Shown piece after piece: positions 28,789-40,567 of a stretch of DNA of 64,000 nt; the first letter of the stretch is position 1; each line of letters starts with the position of its first letter. The position numbers were made by a program, and so were the translations under genes. This DNA comes from Mycobacterium syngnathidarum (lineage in GTDB: Bacteria > Actinomycetota > Actinomycetes > Mycobacteriales > Mycobacteriaceae), in the NCBI RefSeq assembly GCF_001942625.1, contig NZ_MLCL01000078.1, positions 62,001 to 126,000 on the forward strand, written 5' to 3'. Below the pieces are notes generated by a model that did no database searches, was not told the origin of the DNA, and saw nothing but the letters and a program-made list of their open reading frames with translations.

Positions 28789-28831
28789 GGTGTGACCTCC
28801 GGTACTGGTTACATAGTTGGGGTCAACCTAT

Positions 28832-28849
28832 ACCAACCGGGTGGTTGGT
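28832..28849. promoter_or_regulatory. Inverted repeat between fadE20 and bisC
   Basis: ACCAACC-GGGT-GGTTGGT is a perfect 7-bp inverted repeat. It sits 44 bp before fadE20 and 40 bp before the divergent molybdoenzyme gene, where it could control both. The form resembles TetR-family operators of acyl-CoA genes; the regulator is not encoded nearby. Confidence 0.6.
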
Positions 28850-28876
28850 CAGCCGCGGGGAGGGCCGTACCGCCCG

Positions 28877-28882
28877 TAAACT
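28877..28882 (+). promoter_or_regulatory. Candidate -10 element (leaderless bisC)
   Basis: TAAACT (TANNNT) ends 6 nt before the ATG at 28889, with no Shine-Dalgarno in between. Confidence 0.45.
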
Positions 28883-28888
28883 CGGGCC

Positions 28889-31186
28889 ATGCCGCAGTCC
28901 CCCACGAGCCTCGCGCACTGGGGTGGCTTCACCGCCGACGTGGCGGACGGCGACATCACCGCCGTCACCCCCATGGTGGGCGACACCGACCCTTCACCGT
29001 TGCTCGGCAACCTCGCAGGTTCGATCCGGCACCGCTCGCGGGTCGCCGGGCCCGCCGTGCGGCGCGGCTGGCTGCGTGACGGCCCAGGCCCCAGTACCGA
29101 TCGGGGTGCCGACGAGTACGTGGCGGTGTCATGGGACGAGCTCACCGAGTTGCTCGCCGACGAGCTGAGCCGGGTGGTCGACACCTACGGCAACCAGGCA
29201 ATCTACGGCGGCTCCTATGGCTGGGCCAGTGCCGGACGCTTCCACCATGCCCAGAGTCAGGTGCACCGCTTCCTGAAAATGCTTGGCGGCTATACCTTTT
29301 CGCGCCATTCCTACAGCCTGGGCGCGACCGGGGTGATCATGCCCCGGGTGGTCGGCACCCACGACGACCTGTTCAAGCGCTCCACCGACTGGGATGTGAT
29401 CGCCGCCAACACCGATCTGCTGGTCTGTTTCGGGGGCCTCGCGCTGAAGAACACCGGCACCAATCACGGTGGCACCACCGCACATCCGGCCCGCGACGCG
29501 CTACGCCGGTTGGGTGCGCGCGGCGGGCAGATCGTGTCGTTGAGCCCGCTGCGCGACGATGTCGACGGCGACTGCCAGTGGCTGGCCCCGGCCCCGGGCA
29601 CCGACGTGGCGGTGATGCTCGCGCTGGCCTACGTCTTGGCCACCGAAGGTCTGGCCGACCTCGATTTCCTCGATACACACTGCACCGGCTACCGCCGGTT
29701 CGAGCGCTATCTGCTGGGTCGCGATGACGGCGTCGCCAAGAGCCCGCAGTGGGCGTCGGCGCTCAGCGGCCTGCCCGCCGAGGAACTGACCGCGCTGGCC
29801 CGGCGGATGGCCGCATCGCGGACCGTCGTCACCGTCAGCTGGTCCCTGCAACGGGTCCGCCACGGAGAGCAGGCCCCCTGGATGGGGCTGACCCTGGCCG
29901 CAATGCTCGGCCAGATCGGGCTGCCCGGTGGAGGTTTCGGGCACGGCTACGGGTCGATGAACGAGCCGGGACTGCCGCCGCTGCGGTGCGGCCTGCCCAC
30001 CCTGCCCCAAGGCCTCAACCCGGTGCAGACGTTCATCCCGGTCGCCTCTGTCACCGACATGCTGCTGCACCCCGGGCAGCCGTTCGACTACAACGGCATG
30101 CAACTGAGCTACCCCGACATCAAGTGCGTGTACTGGGCCGGCGGCAATCCGTTCCACCATCACCAGAACATTCCCCGGTTGCGCCGGGCGCTGTCGCGGG
30201 TGGACACCATCGTGGTGCACGACCCGTACTGGACGGCGATGGCCAAGCATGCCGACATCGTGGTGCCCTCGACCACCGCCTATGAGCGCGAGGACTATTC
30301 GGGCTCGCGCAACGACCCACTGCTGGTCGCGATGCCCGCGCTGGTGCAGCCGTATGCCGATTCCCGCGACGACTACACCACGTTCTCGGCGCTGGCGGAT
30401 CGTCTTGGCTTCGGCGCGCGGTTCACCGAGGGCCGCACGGCTCGGCAATGGCTGGTCCACATGTATGAGAAGTGGTCGGCCGGGCTGGATTTCGACGTTC
30501 CCCGGTTCGACGAGTTCTGGGCCGCAGGCAAACTGCGCCTGCCCACCGAACCGGGGCTGACGCTGCTCTCCGATTTCCGGGCCGATCCGATCGAGCACCG
30601 GTTGGGCACCCCGAGTGGGCGCATCGAGATCTTCTCGCACACCATCGACGGGTTCGGCTACGACGACTGCGCCGGCCATCCCCGGTGGTACGAGCCGACG
30701 GAGTGGCTCGGTGGGCAGCGGGCCCGCACCTATCCGTTGCATCTGCTGGCCAACCAGCCCGCGACCCGTCTGCACAGCCAACTCGACGGCGGCGCCGCCA
30801 GTCAGGCATCGAAAGTTCAGGGACGAGAACCGATCCGGATTCACCCCGATGACGCGGCGGCCCGCGGGCTCAGCGGTGGCGAGGTGGTACGGGTATTCAA
30901 CGACCGCGGGGCGTGTCTGGCCGGCGTGGTAATAGACGATCGGGTGCGCCGGGCAGTAGTGCAATTGTCGACCGGGGCCTGGTTCGATCCGGCCGACCCG
31001 GCCGACCCCGATTCGATGTGCGTGCACGGCAACCCCAACGTGCTCACCGCGGACATCGGCACCTCCTCGCTGGCCCAGGGTTGCACCGGCGCGCATGTCC
31101 TGGTGGAGATCGAGAAGTTCGACGAAGCGCTTCCCCCGGTGCGCGCGCACCAGCCGCCGGTGCTGCGCCCGCGCCAGATCGATTGA
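28889..31186 (+). CDS. bisC: Molybdopterin-dependent S/N-oxide reductase, BisC/TorZ type
   Basis: A 765-residue DMSO-reductase-family molybdoenzyme. There is no N-terminal Cys4 iron-sulfur motif and the Mo ligand region reads SRHSYSLGATGV, so Ser is the likely Mo ligand, as in biotin sulfoxide and TMAO reductases. Molybdopterin-binding segments such as YWAGGNPFHHHQN, HDPYWTAMAKHADIVVPSTT and the C-terminal beta-barrel (PLHLLANQPATRLHSQLD, IRIHPDDAAARGLSGGEVVRV) are intact. No twin-Arg signal is seen, so it is cytoplasmic. It likely repairs methionine or biotin sulfoxide. It is inserted between fadE20 and hflX relative to M. tuberculosis. Confidence 0.9.
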   Translation: MPQSPTSLAHWGGFTADVADGDITAVTPMVGDTDPSPLLGNLAGSIRHRSRVAGPAVRRGWLRDGPGPSTDRGADEYVAVSWDELTELLADELSRVVDTYGNQAIYGGSYGWASAGRFHHAQSQVHRFLKMLGGYTFSRHSYSLGATGVIMPRVVGTHDDLFKRSTDWDVIAANTDLLVCFGGLALKNTGTNHGGTTAHPARDALRRLGARGGQIVSLSPLRDDVDGDCQWLAPAPGTDVAVMLALAYVLATEGLADLDFLDTHCTGYRRFERYLLGRDDGVAKSPQWASALSGLPAEELTALARRMAASRTVVTVSWSLQRVRHGEQAPWMGLTLAAMLGQIGLPGGGFGHGYGSMNEPGLPPLRCGLPTLPQGLNPVQTFIPVASVTDMLLHPGQPFDYNGMQLSYPDIKCVYWAGGNPFHHHQNIPRLRRALSRVDTIVVHDPYWTAMAKHADIVVPSTTAYEREDYSGSRNDPLLVAMPALVQPYADSRDDYTTFSALADRLGFGARFTEGRTARQWLVHMYEKWSAGLDFDVPRFDEFWAAGKLRLPTEPGLTLLSDFRADPIEHRLGTPSGRIEIFSHTIDGFGYDDCAGHPRWYEPTEWLGGQRARTYPLHLLANQPATRLHSQLDGGAASQASKVQGREPIRIHPDDAAARGLSGGEVVRVFNDRGACLAGVVIDDRVRRAVVQLSTGAWFDPADPADPDSMCVHGNPNVLTADIGTSSLAQGCTGAHVLVEIEKFDEALPPVRAHQPPVLRPRQID

Positions 31187-31285
31187 GAGGTCACTACTTC
31201 GGGCGTTTGCCACCTAGCGGCCGCGCGCCGATGCAAAGATCCCTTCAGCGCTGACGGGGCCGTCAGCAGAAGGAGATCCCGGCCG

Positions 31286-32809
31286 ATGCGATTCTCACCC
31301 CGTGCTGCCGCCAGGTCACTGCTGGTCGGCGCGGTAGCTGTATCCGGTTCGGTGGTTATCGGGCTGTCCCCGGTCGGTACCGCAGCAGTCGGCCTGGTCG
31401 TGGCAGTGACACCGCTCATCGTGCCCGGAACCGGAACCCCGAACCCGGCGAGCTCCAACAACTACATGGCCAACGCAGTCTCCTACTACGTCCAACCCAG
31501 CGGCAGTTGCGGGGCCGAGGACTGCGCGGCGCCGGTGGCTGTCCCTTACATCGCTCAGTTCTGGCCCATCCCGCTGCCGGGCTGGGGCGGATTGGAGGGC
31601 GCCAAATGGAATGTATCGGTGGCCAGCGGAGTCACCCAGCTGACCAGCGAACTCGTCGGCTCCAACAACCCCAGTGCGCCCCACCCCGTGGCCGTCTTCG
31701 GATATTCGCAGGGCGCCACCGTCGCCAGCATCGTCAAAGGCAACCTGGCCGACCTGACCGACGAGCAGAAACAGAACCTGAGCTTCGTCCTGATCGGTAA
31801 TCCGAACCGCCCCGACGGCGGACTCTTCGAGCGGTTGGCGATCCTGGGCACCGTGCCCATCCTCGACGCGACATTCGGCCAACCGACCCCGACGGACACG
31901 GGCATCGAGACCTACGACATCGCCCTTGAGTACGACGGCGTGGCCGACGCTCCGTCCTGGCTGCTCAATCCGCTCGCGCTGCTCAACGCACTGGCCGGAT
32001 TCCAGTACGTACATGGCACCTACCTGGATCCCAGGGGTGACGATCCGGCCACGGCGACACCCTACGGATACACGCCGGAGCAAGTGCAGGCCGCGATCGA
32101 GAACGCCCAGCAGAGCTGCACCGCCGAAACCCACTGCCAGAAAGTCGACGGCAGCGACACGTACTACATCACGCTGCCGGCGAAGACCCTGCCGATCATG
32201 CAGCCGTTCCTCGAACTGGGCGCGGCGACCGGCACGTCGGCCCTGGTGGTTCCGCTCGTCGACCTGATCTCACCGATGGCGCAGACCCTGATCGAAACCG
32301 GTTACACCAGAACGGATTACAGCACACCCACGCCGTTTCAGCTGCTCCCCAGATTCAACCCCGTGACACTGGCGACCGACCTCGTCAACGACATCCCCGA
32401 GGGCATCCAGGCCGCGCTCAACCCCGGACTCGACCCGCTGCCCGGATGGTCCGATCCGACCGAATCCGGCGATACCGTCACAGTCGAAGGCACACCCGAG
32501 AACACCGTCGCCGACACGAAGATCGCAGCGAAGCCCGACCGCCGACCGCTGTCGCGACTGAAGACCGCCACCAAGGGGACTGCGACGCTCACCACAGCTC
32601 CCGACGCCGACGACCCCACGATCAGCGAGCAACACCGTCCGTCGGAGCTGAAAGCCTCGCCGGTCAAGGCACATCCGGCGCGCGATGTGGCGAAGTCGCT
32701 CCGCAGCACCGTGCACAAAGCGCTGGGCGGCCCGCACCGCAAGACAGCAGGCACCACCCGGGTCAAGGACAAGTCGGCCGGGGCCAAGGACAAGAAACCG
32801 GCAGCCTGA
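31286..32809 (+). CDS. Secreted PE-PPE domain alpha/beta hydrolase without a PE or PPE N-terminus
   Basis: A 507-residue protein. An N-terminal signal/anchor (RSLLVGAVAVSGSVVIGLSPVGTAAVGLVVAV) replaces a PE or PPE domain. The PE-PPE hydrolase domain follows: LIVPGTGTPNPASSNNYM, the nucleophile elbow GYSQGA, the LIGNPNRPDGG loop and the QYVHGTYLDPRGD segment. A Lys/Pro/Thr-rich, positively charged tail of about 120 residues closes the protein. AAGGAG lies 11 nt before the ATG. The family has cutinase/esterase-like fold and acts on lipids at the cell surface; the tail could bind wall polymers. Confidence 0.85.
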   Translation: MRFSPRAAARSLLVGAVAVSGSVVIGLSPVGTAAVGLVVAVTPLIVPGTGTPNPASSNNYMANAVSYYVQPSGSCGAEDCAAPVAVPYIAQFWPIPLPGWGGLEGAKWNVSVASGVTQLTSELVGSNNPSAPHPVAVFGYSQGATVASIVKGNLADLTDEQKQNLSFVLIGNPNRPDGGLFERLAILGTVPILDATFGQPTPTDTGIETYDIALEYDGVADAPSWLLNPLALLNALAGFQYVHGTYLDPRGDDPATATPYGYTPEQVQAAIENAQQSCTAETHCQKVDGSDTYYITLPAKTLPIMQPFLELGAATGTSALVVPLVDLISPMAQTLIETGYTRTDYSTPTPFQLLPRFNPVTLATDLVNDIPEGIQAALNPGLDPLPGWSDPTESGDTVTVEGTPENTVADTKIAAKPDRRPLSRLKTATKGTATLTTAPDADDPTISEQHRPSELKASPVKAHPARDVAKSLRSTVHKALGGPHRKTAGTTRVKDKSAGAKDKKPAA

Positions 32810-32845
32810 GGCCCGCCTCGCCGAAGCGTTCAGAAGGCCGAACGT

Positions 32846-34255
<1,410 letters not shown>

Positions 34256-34300
34256 ATGTACTTACAGGTTGTCACGTGCATCGTTGCGCGCGCACCCCAA

Positions 34301-35167
34301 TTACGCGTGGGCGGCATGCCACCACTGCTCGGACAGCTCTCCCCTGGCGACCAGCACCGATGGTCCACGCAGGTAGCTGGTGGACTCGGTGATCGTCACG
34401 GTGACCTCCCCACCCGGGATCCGGACCTGCAAGGTCCCGGTGTCGGCACCTTGGTGGGCCAGCGCGGCCAAGGTGGCCGCGACCGTGCCGGTACCGCAGG
34501 ACCGCGTTTCCCCGACGCCACGTTCGTGCACACGCATCGACACTGCGCCGTCCACCGGAGCCGTCAGGACCTCGACGTTGACGCCCTCGGGGAACAGCTG
34601 CTCGTCGAAGGACACCGGGCAGCCCACGTCGAGGGCAGCCAACTCGTCCTCGGTCAGGCCGACACACGCCAGGTGCGGGTTGCCCACGTCGACGGCGATA
34701 CCGCTGACACTGCGGCCACCGACCACCGCGGTTCCGGTGCCGAACCGGTTCGCTTTACCCATCTCGACGGTGACGTCCGCGGTGGTCGGGTCGGCGCTGT
34801 GCAGCACCACGGGACGGGGGCCGGCCAACGAGCCCACCACGAACTCGTCGGCGGATTCCAGGCCTGAGGCGCGCAGGTAATGGGCGAATACACGTACCCC
34901 GTTGCCGCACATCTGCGCGATGGAGCCGTCGGCGTTGCGGTAGTCCATGTACCAGTCGGTGGCCGCCACCCCCTCCGGCAGCCGCTCGAAAACGCAGGCA
35001 GCCTGCGCAGCACCGGCCGTCGTCACCCGCAGTACGCCGTCGGCCCCGATGCCACGGCGGCGGTCGCACAACGCGGCCACGGCGGCAGGCGTCAGCGACA
35101 GCGCAGCGTCGAGGTCGGGCAGCACCACGAAATCGTTCTGGGTACCGTGCCCTTTGGCGAAGATCAC
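34301..35167 (-). CDS. dapF: Diaminopimelate epimerase
   Basis: A 288-residue cofactor-independent racemase that converts LL- to meso-diaminopimelate for lysine and peptidoglycan. The two catalytic Cys are in the MCGNGVR and SCGTGT motifs, and [14 protein letters not shown] and GNPHL are typical. The start is a GTG at 35167, 4 bp after the miaA stop, which implies coupled translation; the longer reading lies inside miaA. dapA is in the same window at 59.8 kb but is not linked. Confidence 0.96.
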   Translation of the reverse strand: MIFAKGHGTQNDFVVLPDLDAALSLTPAAVAALCDRRRGIGADGVLRVTTAGAAQAACVFERLPEGVAATDWYMDYRNADGSIAQMCGNGVRVFAHYLRASGLESADEFVVGSLAGPRPVVLHSADPTTADVTVEMGKANRFGTGTAVVGGRSVSGIAVDVGNPHLACVGLTEDELAALDVGCPVSFDEQLFPEGVNVEVLTAPVDGAVSMRVHERGVGETRSCGTGTVAATLAALAHQGADTGTLQVRIPGGEVTVTITESTSYLRGPSVLVARGELSEQWWHAAHA

Positions 35168-35171
35168 CTGT

Positions 35172-36092
35172 TCAGGATACGTGCCGCCACGCCCGCAGCG
35201 CGTCGTGCACCAGTCCGTCGGCGGCCCCGTCCAGCCACACCACCCGATGGTCGCGACGGAACCAGGACCGCTGCCGGCGCACATAGCGGCGGGTGCCGAT
35301 GAATGTGGGCTCTCGTGCCGCCGCACCGTCTCCCCCGGCATCCAGGTCGGCGAGCACCTGCGCGTAACCGAGAGCGCGCGCCGCGGTGACCCCGTCCCGC
35401 AACCCGCGGCCGATCAGCGTGCGCACCTCGTCCACCAGCCCCTCGGCGAACATCGAGTCGGTACGTTGTTCCAGCCTTGTGTCGAGAGCGGCTGTCTCCC
35501 AATCCAACCCGATGATCGCGGTGTCCCAGCGCGGAGTACCGATACTCGGCGCCGAGGCGGCGAACGGCAGGCCGGTGAGCTCCACTACCTCCAGCGCCCG
35601 CACGATCCGCCGGCCATCGGTCGGCAGGATCGACGCCCCCGCGGCAGGGTCCACTTGGGTCAGCTCGGCATGCAACGCGGCCACCCCCACCTCGGCCAGC
35701 CGCTCCTCCCATCGGGCCCGCACCGTCGGATCGGTCGCCGGAAACGTCCACTCGTCCAGCAGCGACTGGATGTAGAGCATCGAACCGCCGACGATCACCG
35801 GAACCGCGCCGCGGGCCGCGATGGCCTCCACGTCGGCGGCGGCGTCCTGCTGGTAGCGGGCCACCGTCGCGGTCTCGGTCACCTCGAGGACATCGAGCTG
35901 GTGGTGCGGGATGCCGCGTCGCTCGGCGACGGGCAGCTTGGCGGTGCCGATGTCCATGCCGCGGTAGAGCTGCATGGCGTCGGCATTGACTATTTCGACG
36001 CCCCGTGACCCACTCAATTTCTCGGCGATCGCCAGCGCCAGGGCCGATTTCCCGGTCCCGGTCGGCCCGATGACCGCGATGGGCCGGGTCAT
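35172..36092 (-). CDS. miaA: tRNA dimethylallyltransferase MiaA
   Basis: A 306-residue enzyme that adds a dimethylallyl group to A37 of UNN-reading tRNAs. The P-loop [12 protein letters not shown] is near the start, and [35 protein letters not shown] and the C-terminal [16 protein letters not shown] are typical. I chose the ATG at 36092 because it overlaps the upstream stop as ATGA; an ATG 3 codons earlier is possible. The partner MiaB, which modifies the same base, is encoded at 38913-40475. Confidence 0.96.
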   Translation of the reverse strand: MTRPIAVIGPTGTGKSALALAIAEKLSGSRGVEIVNADAMQLYRGMDIGTAKLPVAERRGIPHHQLDVLEVTETATVARYQQDAAADVEAIAARGAVPVIVGGSMLYIQSLLDEWTFPATDPTVRARWEERLAEVGVAALHAELTQVDPAAGASILPTDGRRIVRALEVVELTGLPFAASAPSIGTPRWDTAIIGLDWETAALDTRLEQRTDSMFAEGLVDEVRTLIGRGLRDGVTAARALGYAQVLADLDAGGDGAAAREPTFIGTRRYVRRQRSWFRRDHRVVWLDGAADGLVHDALRAWRHVS

Positions 36093-36775
36093 GGCAGCCA
36101 TTCGCCGGCGAAGTAGCCGACCCCGTAGGGCGCGCCGCGGTAGAGCTCGCGGGCGGTGCCCGGCTCTGGCCAGGCCAGTCCGGCCAGCACCTGAAAGGCC
36201 ACCCGCCCCAGCACGGTGTCGGGCAGCTCGGCCAGCCCGGCGAGGTCGCCGGTGGCCAGCGCGTCATCGAGATCCTGCTGTGTGGCCACCGAATCCGGCA
36301 GATACCCGCCGGGCGCGGAGGGGGTGAGCGTGTGCAAGCCGTCGGCGACGACGAGTACGCCCATGGGGTCCGGGGATTCCTCCATACGGGCCCGCAGGGA
36401 GCGTCCGAAGCTCAGTGCCTGCGCCACCGGTTGTGATGCGGCGTAGGCATGCACCTCGATGGCGGCATCCGGTGCAACGTGTCCGCGGATCCACCCGGCG
36501 ATCAGGGCACACAGCGGCAGTTCCACCGGCCCCCCGACGGGTCCGGGGCCGAGTGCCACCGGGACGTCGACGCCGTAGCCGGCGAAGGTCCCGGCACAGT
36601 CCGGTCCGTAGACCGCGTCGCAGGGGCCGACGCCGACCGCCAGCCAATGCGGCGGCAACGAGGTTGCTGCCGCGGTCACCGCCGCGCGCAGTCCGGCCAC
36701 CTCGACCGCGGCCGAACCCACCAGTTCGGGCACGAGAACCGGGGTTGCGGGGACGATCGCGATGGCGCTGAGCAC
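36089..36775 (-). CDS. Class III extradiol dioxygenase-like (LigB fold) protein, Rv2728c-like
   Basis: A 228-residue protein with a LigB-like fold ([56 protein letters not shown]). The two His that would bind Fe2+ in real extradiol dioxygenases are not convincingly conserved, so catalysis is uncertain. It overlaps miaA by 4 bp (ATGA), the first gene of the Rv2728c-miaA-dapF-hflX set. Function unknown. Confidence 0.82.
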   Translation of the reverse strand: MLSAIAIVPATPVLVPELVGSAAVEVAGLRAAVTAAATSLPPHWLAVGVGPCDAVYGPDCAGTFAGYGVDVPVALGPGPVGGPVELPLCALIAGWIRGHVAPDAAIEVHAYAASQPVAQALSFGRSLRARMEESPDPMGVLVVADGLHTLTPSAPGGYLPDSVATQQDLDDALATGDLAGLAELPDTVLGRVAFQVLAGLAWPEPGTARELYRGAPYGVGYFAGEWLP

Positions 36776-36924
36776 GTCACCAAACTAGTTTGTCGGGGCA
36801 TTGAGCCTAAAGCCATGGGCACGGCACAGCACGACCTGCTTGAATAGCGGACAAAGCGACAGCATCAGGCGCCGCGTCGCGCGGCAGATGCGCGGGTGGA
36901 CCGCGCGGAGTACGAGGAGCGGAT

Positions 36925-38280
36925 ATGACAACCAGTGAGCCAGGCGGAGCCACCCCACAGCCGACGTCCGGGCCCACGCCGAGGCCCACTCCTTCACCTG
37001 CCCCGAGGCCGGGGCCGCCCCGTCCCGTCCCCCGCCCCAGCCGGGTTGCCCCGGTCGTCGCGGTGGCGCCGACCAGCGATCCGCACCGCTTCGGGCGGGT
37101 GGACGACGACGGCACGGTGTGGTTGATCAACGGATCCGGTGAACGTGTCATCGGCTCGTGGCAGGCCGGCGATACCGAAGCGGCATTCGCCCACTTCGGC
37201 CGACGCTTCGATGACCTGCACACCGAGGTGGCGCTGCTGGAACGTCGACTGTCCTCGGGCACCGGTGACGCCCGCAAGATCAAGTCGGCTGCCGCTGCGC
37301 TGGCCGAAAGTCTGCCCACCGCAGCGGTTCTCGGCGACGTCGACGCGTTGAGCACCCGTCTGGCAGCGATCGTGGACCACGCCGACGAGGCCGCCAAGAC
37401 CGAGCGCGCCCAACGTGACGAGCACCGGGCCGCGCAGACCGCGCGCAAAGAGGCACTGGCCGCCGAGGCCGAGGATCTGGCCGCGAACTCCACGCAGTGG
37501 AAAGCCGCCGGGGATCGCCTACGCGAGATTCTCGACGAATGGCGCACCATCACCGGGCTGGACCGCAAGCTCGACGACGCCCTGTGGAAGCGCTACTCGA
37601 CGGCGCGCGAGACCTTCAACCGCCGCCGCGGATCGCACTTCGCCGAACTCGACCGTGGCCGCGCCGGCGCCCGCCAGGTCAAGGAGGCGTTGTGTGAGCA
37701 GGCCGAGCAGCTGTCCGGCTCGACCGATTGGGGCGCCACCGCGGCCGCCTTCCGCGACCTGTTGACGCAGTGGAAGAGCGCGGGACGCGCCGCCAAGGAC
37801 GTCGACGACGCGCTGTGGCACCGGTTCAAGGCTGCTCAGGACACGTTCTTCGGGGCCCGCAACGCCGCCAACGCCGAACGCGACGCCGAATTCAAGGCCA
37901 ATGCCGCCGCCAAGGAGGCGCTGCTGGCCGAGGCCGAAAAGATCGACACGACCGACCTCGACGCCGCCCGCGCGGCCTTACGCACCATCGGCGACAAGTG
38001 GGACGCGATCGGCAAGGTTCCCCGCGAACGCGCTGCCGACCTGGAACGCCGGCTGCGCGCCGTGGAAAAGAAGGTTCGCGATGCCCCGGCCGGCGGCGTC
38101 GATCCCGAGGCCAAGGCTCGGGCGGATCAGTTCCGCTCACGGGCCGAGCAGTTCGAACGGCAGGCGGAGAAGGCCGAGGCGGCCGGGCGGGCCAAGGATG
38201 CGGCCGAGGCCAGGGCCAGCGCCGAGCAGTGGCGTCAGTGGGCCGACGCGGCGGCAGCCGCGCTCGGAGAGCGCAAATAG
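36925..38280 (+). CDS. DUF349 repeat protein
   Basis: A 451-residue protein, mostly coiled coil, with a Pro-rich N-terminus (residues 8-40), a conserved [14 protein letters not shown] motif and then several DUF349 repeats (for example [45 protein letters not shown] and its near-copies at about residues 265-300 and 345-370). Rv2731 is the M. tuberculosis counterpart. GAGGAGCGGAT sits before the ATG at 36925. Members bind nucleic acid or act in stress in some bacteria; the role here is unknown. Confidence 0.88.
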   Translation: MTTSEPGGATPQPTSGPTPRPTPSPAPRPGPPRPVPRPSRVAPVVAVAPTSDPHRFGRVDDDGTVWLINGSGERVIGSWQAGDTEAAFAHFGRRFDDLHTEVALLERRLSSGTGDARKIKSAAAALAESLPTAAVLGDVDALSTRLAAIVDHADEAAKTERAQRDEHRAAQTARKEALAAEAEDLAANSTQWKAAGDRLREILDEWRTITGLDRKLDDALWKRYSTARETFNRRRGSHFAELDRGRAGARQVKEALCEQAEQLSGSTDWGATAAAFRDLLTQWKSAGRAAKDVDDALWHRFKAAQDTFFGARNAANAERDAEFKANAAAKEALLAEAEKIDTTDLDAARAALRTIGDKWDAIGKVPRERAADLERRLRAVEKKVRDAPAGGVDPEAKARADQFRSRAEQFERQAEKAEAAGRAKDAAEARASAEQWRQWADAAAAALGERK

Positions 38281-38286
38281 CCGCGG

Positions 38287-38925
38287 CTAGGTCTGGTCCG
38301 GCTGGTCGGGCTTCGTGTCCGCAGGGCCGGTCTCGGTGACGTCGGTTTTCTTCGTCGAGTCACCGTTCGGGATGTCGAGCACGCCGCGCTGCTGATGCTC
38401 GGCGGCCTGGCGACGCCGGTCCTCCTCGGCGGCCAGCTGCATCGCGGTGCGCGACCACACGACCCGCGCCCAGTGGAACGTCAGCACGATCACCGCCAGC
38501 CAGCCGATGATCAACCCGATGCCGGGGCCGGGATGGTCCCCCGCGGTCTGACGTGACCACACGGCGAGCATCCCGAGCGCGCTGGCCACGGCGGAACCCG
38601 CCAGGGCCACCCAGGCCAGCGCCCAGCGGCGGGTGATCAGCGCCAGTGTCGAGAAGCCGACCGAGAACACCAGCGCCAACCAGGTGAAGACCCGCGACGG
38701 CAGTGAGATGCCGTCGGCCACGGCCGTGGCGTCACCCACGAGGACGTCGAAGCCCTTGCTGGAACCGGTGTGCGGCAGCACGAACGACAGCAGCACCACG
38801 AACACCAGGATCGCGACGACCATCGCGCGCGGACCCGAGTCGAACTCGCGGGTGACCTTGCGTTCGACGGCGGCGAGGTCGTCCTTGAACGGCTCGAAGT
38901 CGCTTTCCTTGCTCAACAGCCACAT
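38287..38925 (-). CDS. Membrane protein, Rv2732c-like
   Basis: A 212-residue protein with four hydrophobic segments ([72 protein letters not shown]) and a charged C-terminal tail. It overlaps the miaB end by 13 bp. AGGAGG abuts the ATG at 38925 with no spacer, so initiation at the TTG at 38916 (spacing 9 nt) is a real alternative. Function unknown. Confidence 0.82.
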   Translation of the reverse strand: MWLLSKESDFEPFKDDLAAVERKVTREFDSGPRAMVVAILVFVVLLSFVLPHTGSSKGFDVLVGDATAVADGISLPSRVFTWLALVFSVGFSTLALITRRWALAWVALAGSAVASALGMLAVWSRQTAGDHPGPGIGLIIGWLAVIVLTFHWARVVWSRTAMQLAAEEDRRRQAAEHQQRGVLDIPNGDSTKKTDVTETGPADTKPDQPDQT

Positions 38926-40475
38926 CCTCCTGATGACGGCGCGGTCTCCGGCGCCCCGATCCGCGGCAACCCCAGGCCGACGCCGGTACGGGGGCGCTGC
39001 CCGGCGGCGTGGGCGTCACCGGCGCGGGTGCGTCGATGCGTGGCCAACGGGGCATCGGCGATCAGGTGATGCGGCGCGGCGCCGGTCACGGTGGTGGTCA
39101 CGATGTCGCCGGGCCGAATCCCCTCAGCGTCCGGGCCGGGGCTGAAGTGCACCAGCCTGCCGTCGCGGGCCCGTCCCGACATACGGGCGGTGGCGGCGTC
39201 CTTACGCCCCTCTCCCGTGGCAACCAGCAGTTCGACGGTCCGCCCGATCTGAGCCTGGTTCTCCTGCAGCGAGATTCGCTCCTGCAGCTCGATCAGTCGC
39301 TGATAGCGTTCGGTGACAACCGCTTTCGGCAACTGATCGGGCATTTCGGCAGCCGGGGTACCGGGCCGGATCGAGTACTGGAAGGTGAACGCGCTCGCGA
39401 ATCGCGACTGTTCGACCACATCGAGGGTGGCCTGGAAATCTTCCTCGGTCTCACCCGGGAAACCGACGATGAGATCGGTGGTGATCGCGGCGTCTGGGAT
39501 CGCGGCGCGCACCTTGTCGATGATGCCCAGGTAGCGTTCAGCCCGGTACGAGCGCCGCATCGCCTTGAGAATGCGGTCCGAACCGGACTGCAGCGGCATG
39601 TGCAATGTCGGGCACACGTTCGGAGTCTGCGCCATCGCCTCGATCACATCGTCGGTGAACTCGGCCGGGTGCGGTGAGGTGAACCGCACCCGCTCCAGCC
39701 CGTCGATGTCGCCGCACGCGCGCAGCAGCTTTGCGAAGGCACTGCGGTCGCGCGGCACCTCCGGGTCGGCAAACGAGACGCCGTAGGCGTTCACGTTCTG
39801 GCCCAGCAGAGTGACCTCGAGCACACCCTGATCGGCCAAGGCCTGCACCTCGGCCAGGATGTCGCCGGGCCGCCGGTCCACCTCTTTGCCACGCAGCGAG
39901 GGCACGATGCAGAACGTGCAGGTGTTGTTACAACCCACCGAGATCGACACCCAAGCCGCATAAGCGGATTCGCGAGTCGCCGGAAGCGTGGACGGAAACT
40001 CCTGCAGGGCCTCGACGATCTCGACCTGGGCGGTGCGGTTGTGCCGCGCCCGTTCCAGCAACGTGGGCAGCGACCCGATGTTGTGCGTACCGAACACCAC
40101 GTCGACCCACGGGGCGCGTCGCAACACCGAGTCGCGGTCCTTCTGCGCCAGGCATCCGCCGACGGCGATCTGCATGTTCGGATCGGACTGCTTGCGCGGG
40201 GCCAGGTGGCTGAGGTTGCCGTACAGCTTGTTGTCGGCGTTCTCGCGCACCGCGCAGGTGTTGAACACTACGATGTCGGCGTCGGTGCCGTCCTCGGCCC
40301 GCCGATATCCGGCGTCCTCGAGCAGGCCCGACAGCCGCTCGGAGTCATGTACGTTCATCTGGCAGCCGTAGGTGCGGACCTGATAGGTGCGCACGTCGCG
40401 CTGTTCCTGTACCGACGACTCTTCGCGCGAGCGCTCGTCCGGCGCCGTCGCGTCCCGGTTCACCATCGTCGTCAC
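38913..40475 (-). CDS. miaB: tRNA-2-methylthio-N6-dimethylallyladenosine synthase MiaB
   Basis: A 520-residue radical-SAM methylthiotransferase that turns i6A37 into ms2i6A37 in tRNA. The N-terminal MTTase domain has the first Cys triad ([21 protein letters not shown]). The radical-SAM CxxxCxxC is CNNTCTFC, and the C-terminal TRAM domain ([12 protein letters not shown]...[19 protein letters not shown]) is intact. It ends in GGCGC. The start is a GTG at 40475; TACCAT ends 7 nt upstream, so the mRNA may be leaderless. Confidence 0.96.
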   Translation of the reverse strand: MTTMVNRDATAPDERSREESSVQEQRDVRTYQVRTYGCQMNVHDSERLSGLLEDAGYRRAEDGTDADIVVFNTCAVRENADNKLYGNLSHLAPRKQSDPNMQIAVGGCLAQKDRDSVLRRAPWVDVVFGTHNIGSLPTLLERARHNRTAQVEIVEALQEFPSTLPATRESAYAAWVSISVGCNNTCTFCIVPSLRGKEVDRRPGDILAEVQALADQGVLEVTLLGQNVNAYGVSFADPEVPRDRSAFAKLLRACGDIDGLERVRFTSPHPAEFTDDVIEAMAQTPNVCPTLHMPLQSGSDRILKAMRRSYRAERYLGIIDKVRAAIPDAAITTDLIVGFPGETEEDFQATLDVVEQSRFASAFTFQYSIRPGTPAAEMPDQLPKAVVTERYQRLIELQERISLQENQAQIGRTVELLVATGEGRKDAATARMSGRARDGRLVHFSPGPDAEGIRPGDIVTTTVTGAAPHHLIADAPLATHRRTRAGDAHAAGQRPRTGVGLGLPRIGAPETAPSSGGCGC

Positions 40476-40567
40476 GGCCTCAATGGTACGGACGGGTCCG
40501 AAACGTTAACGCGGCGGATTCATGAGATCCGGGCAGGCCGGACATTCCCTGGGTAAGGTCACCTGCC

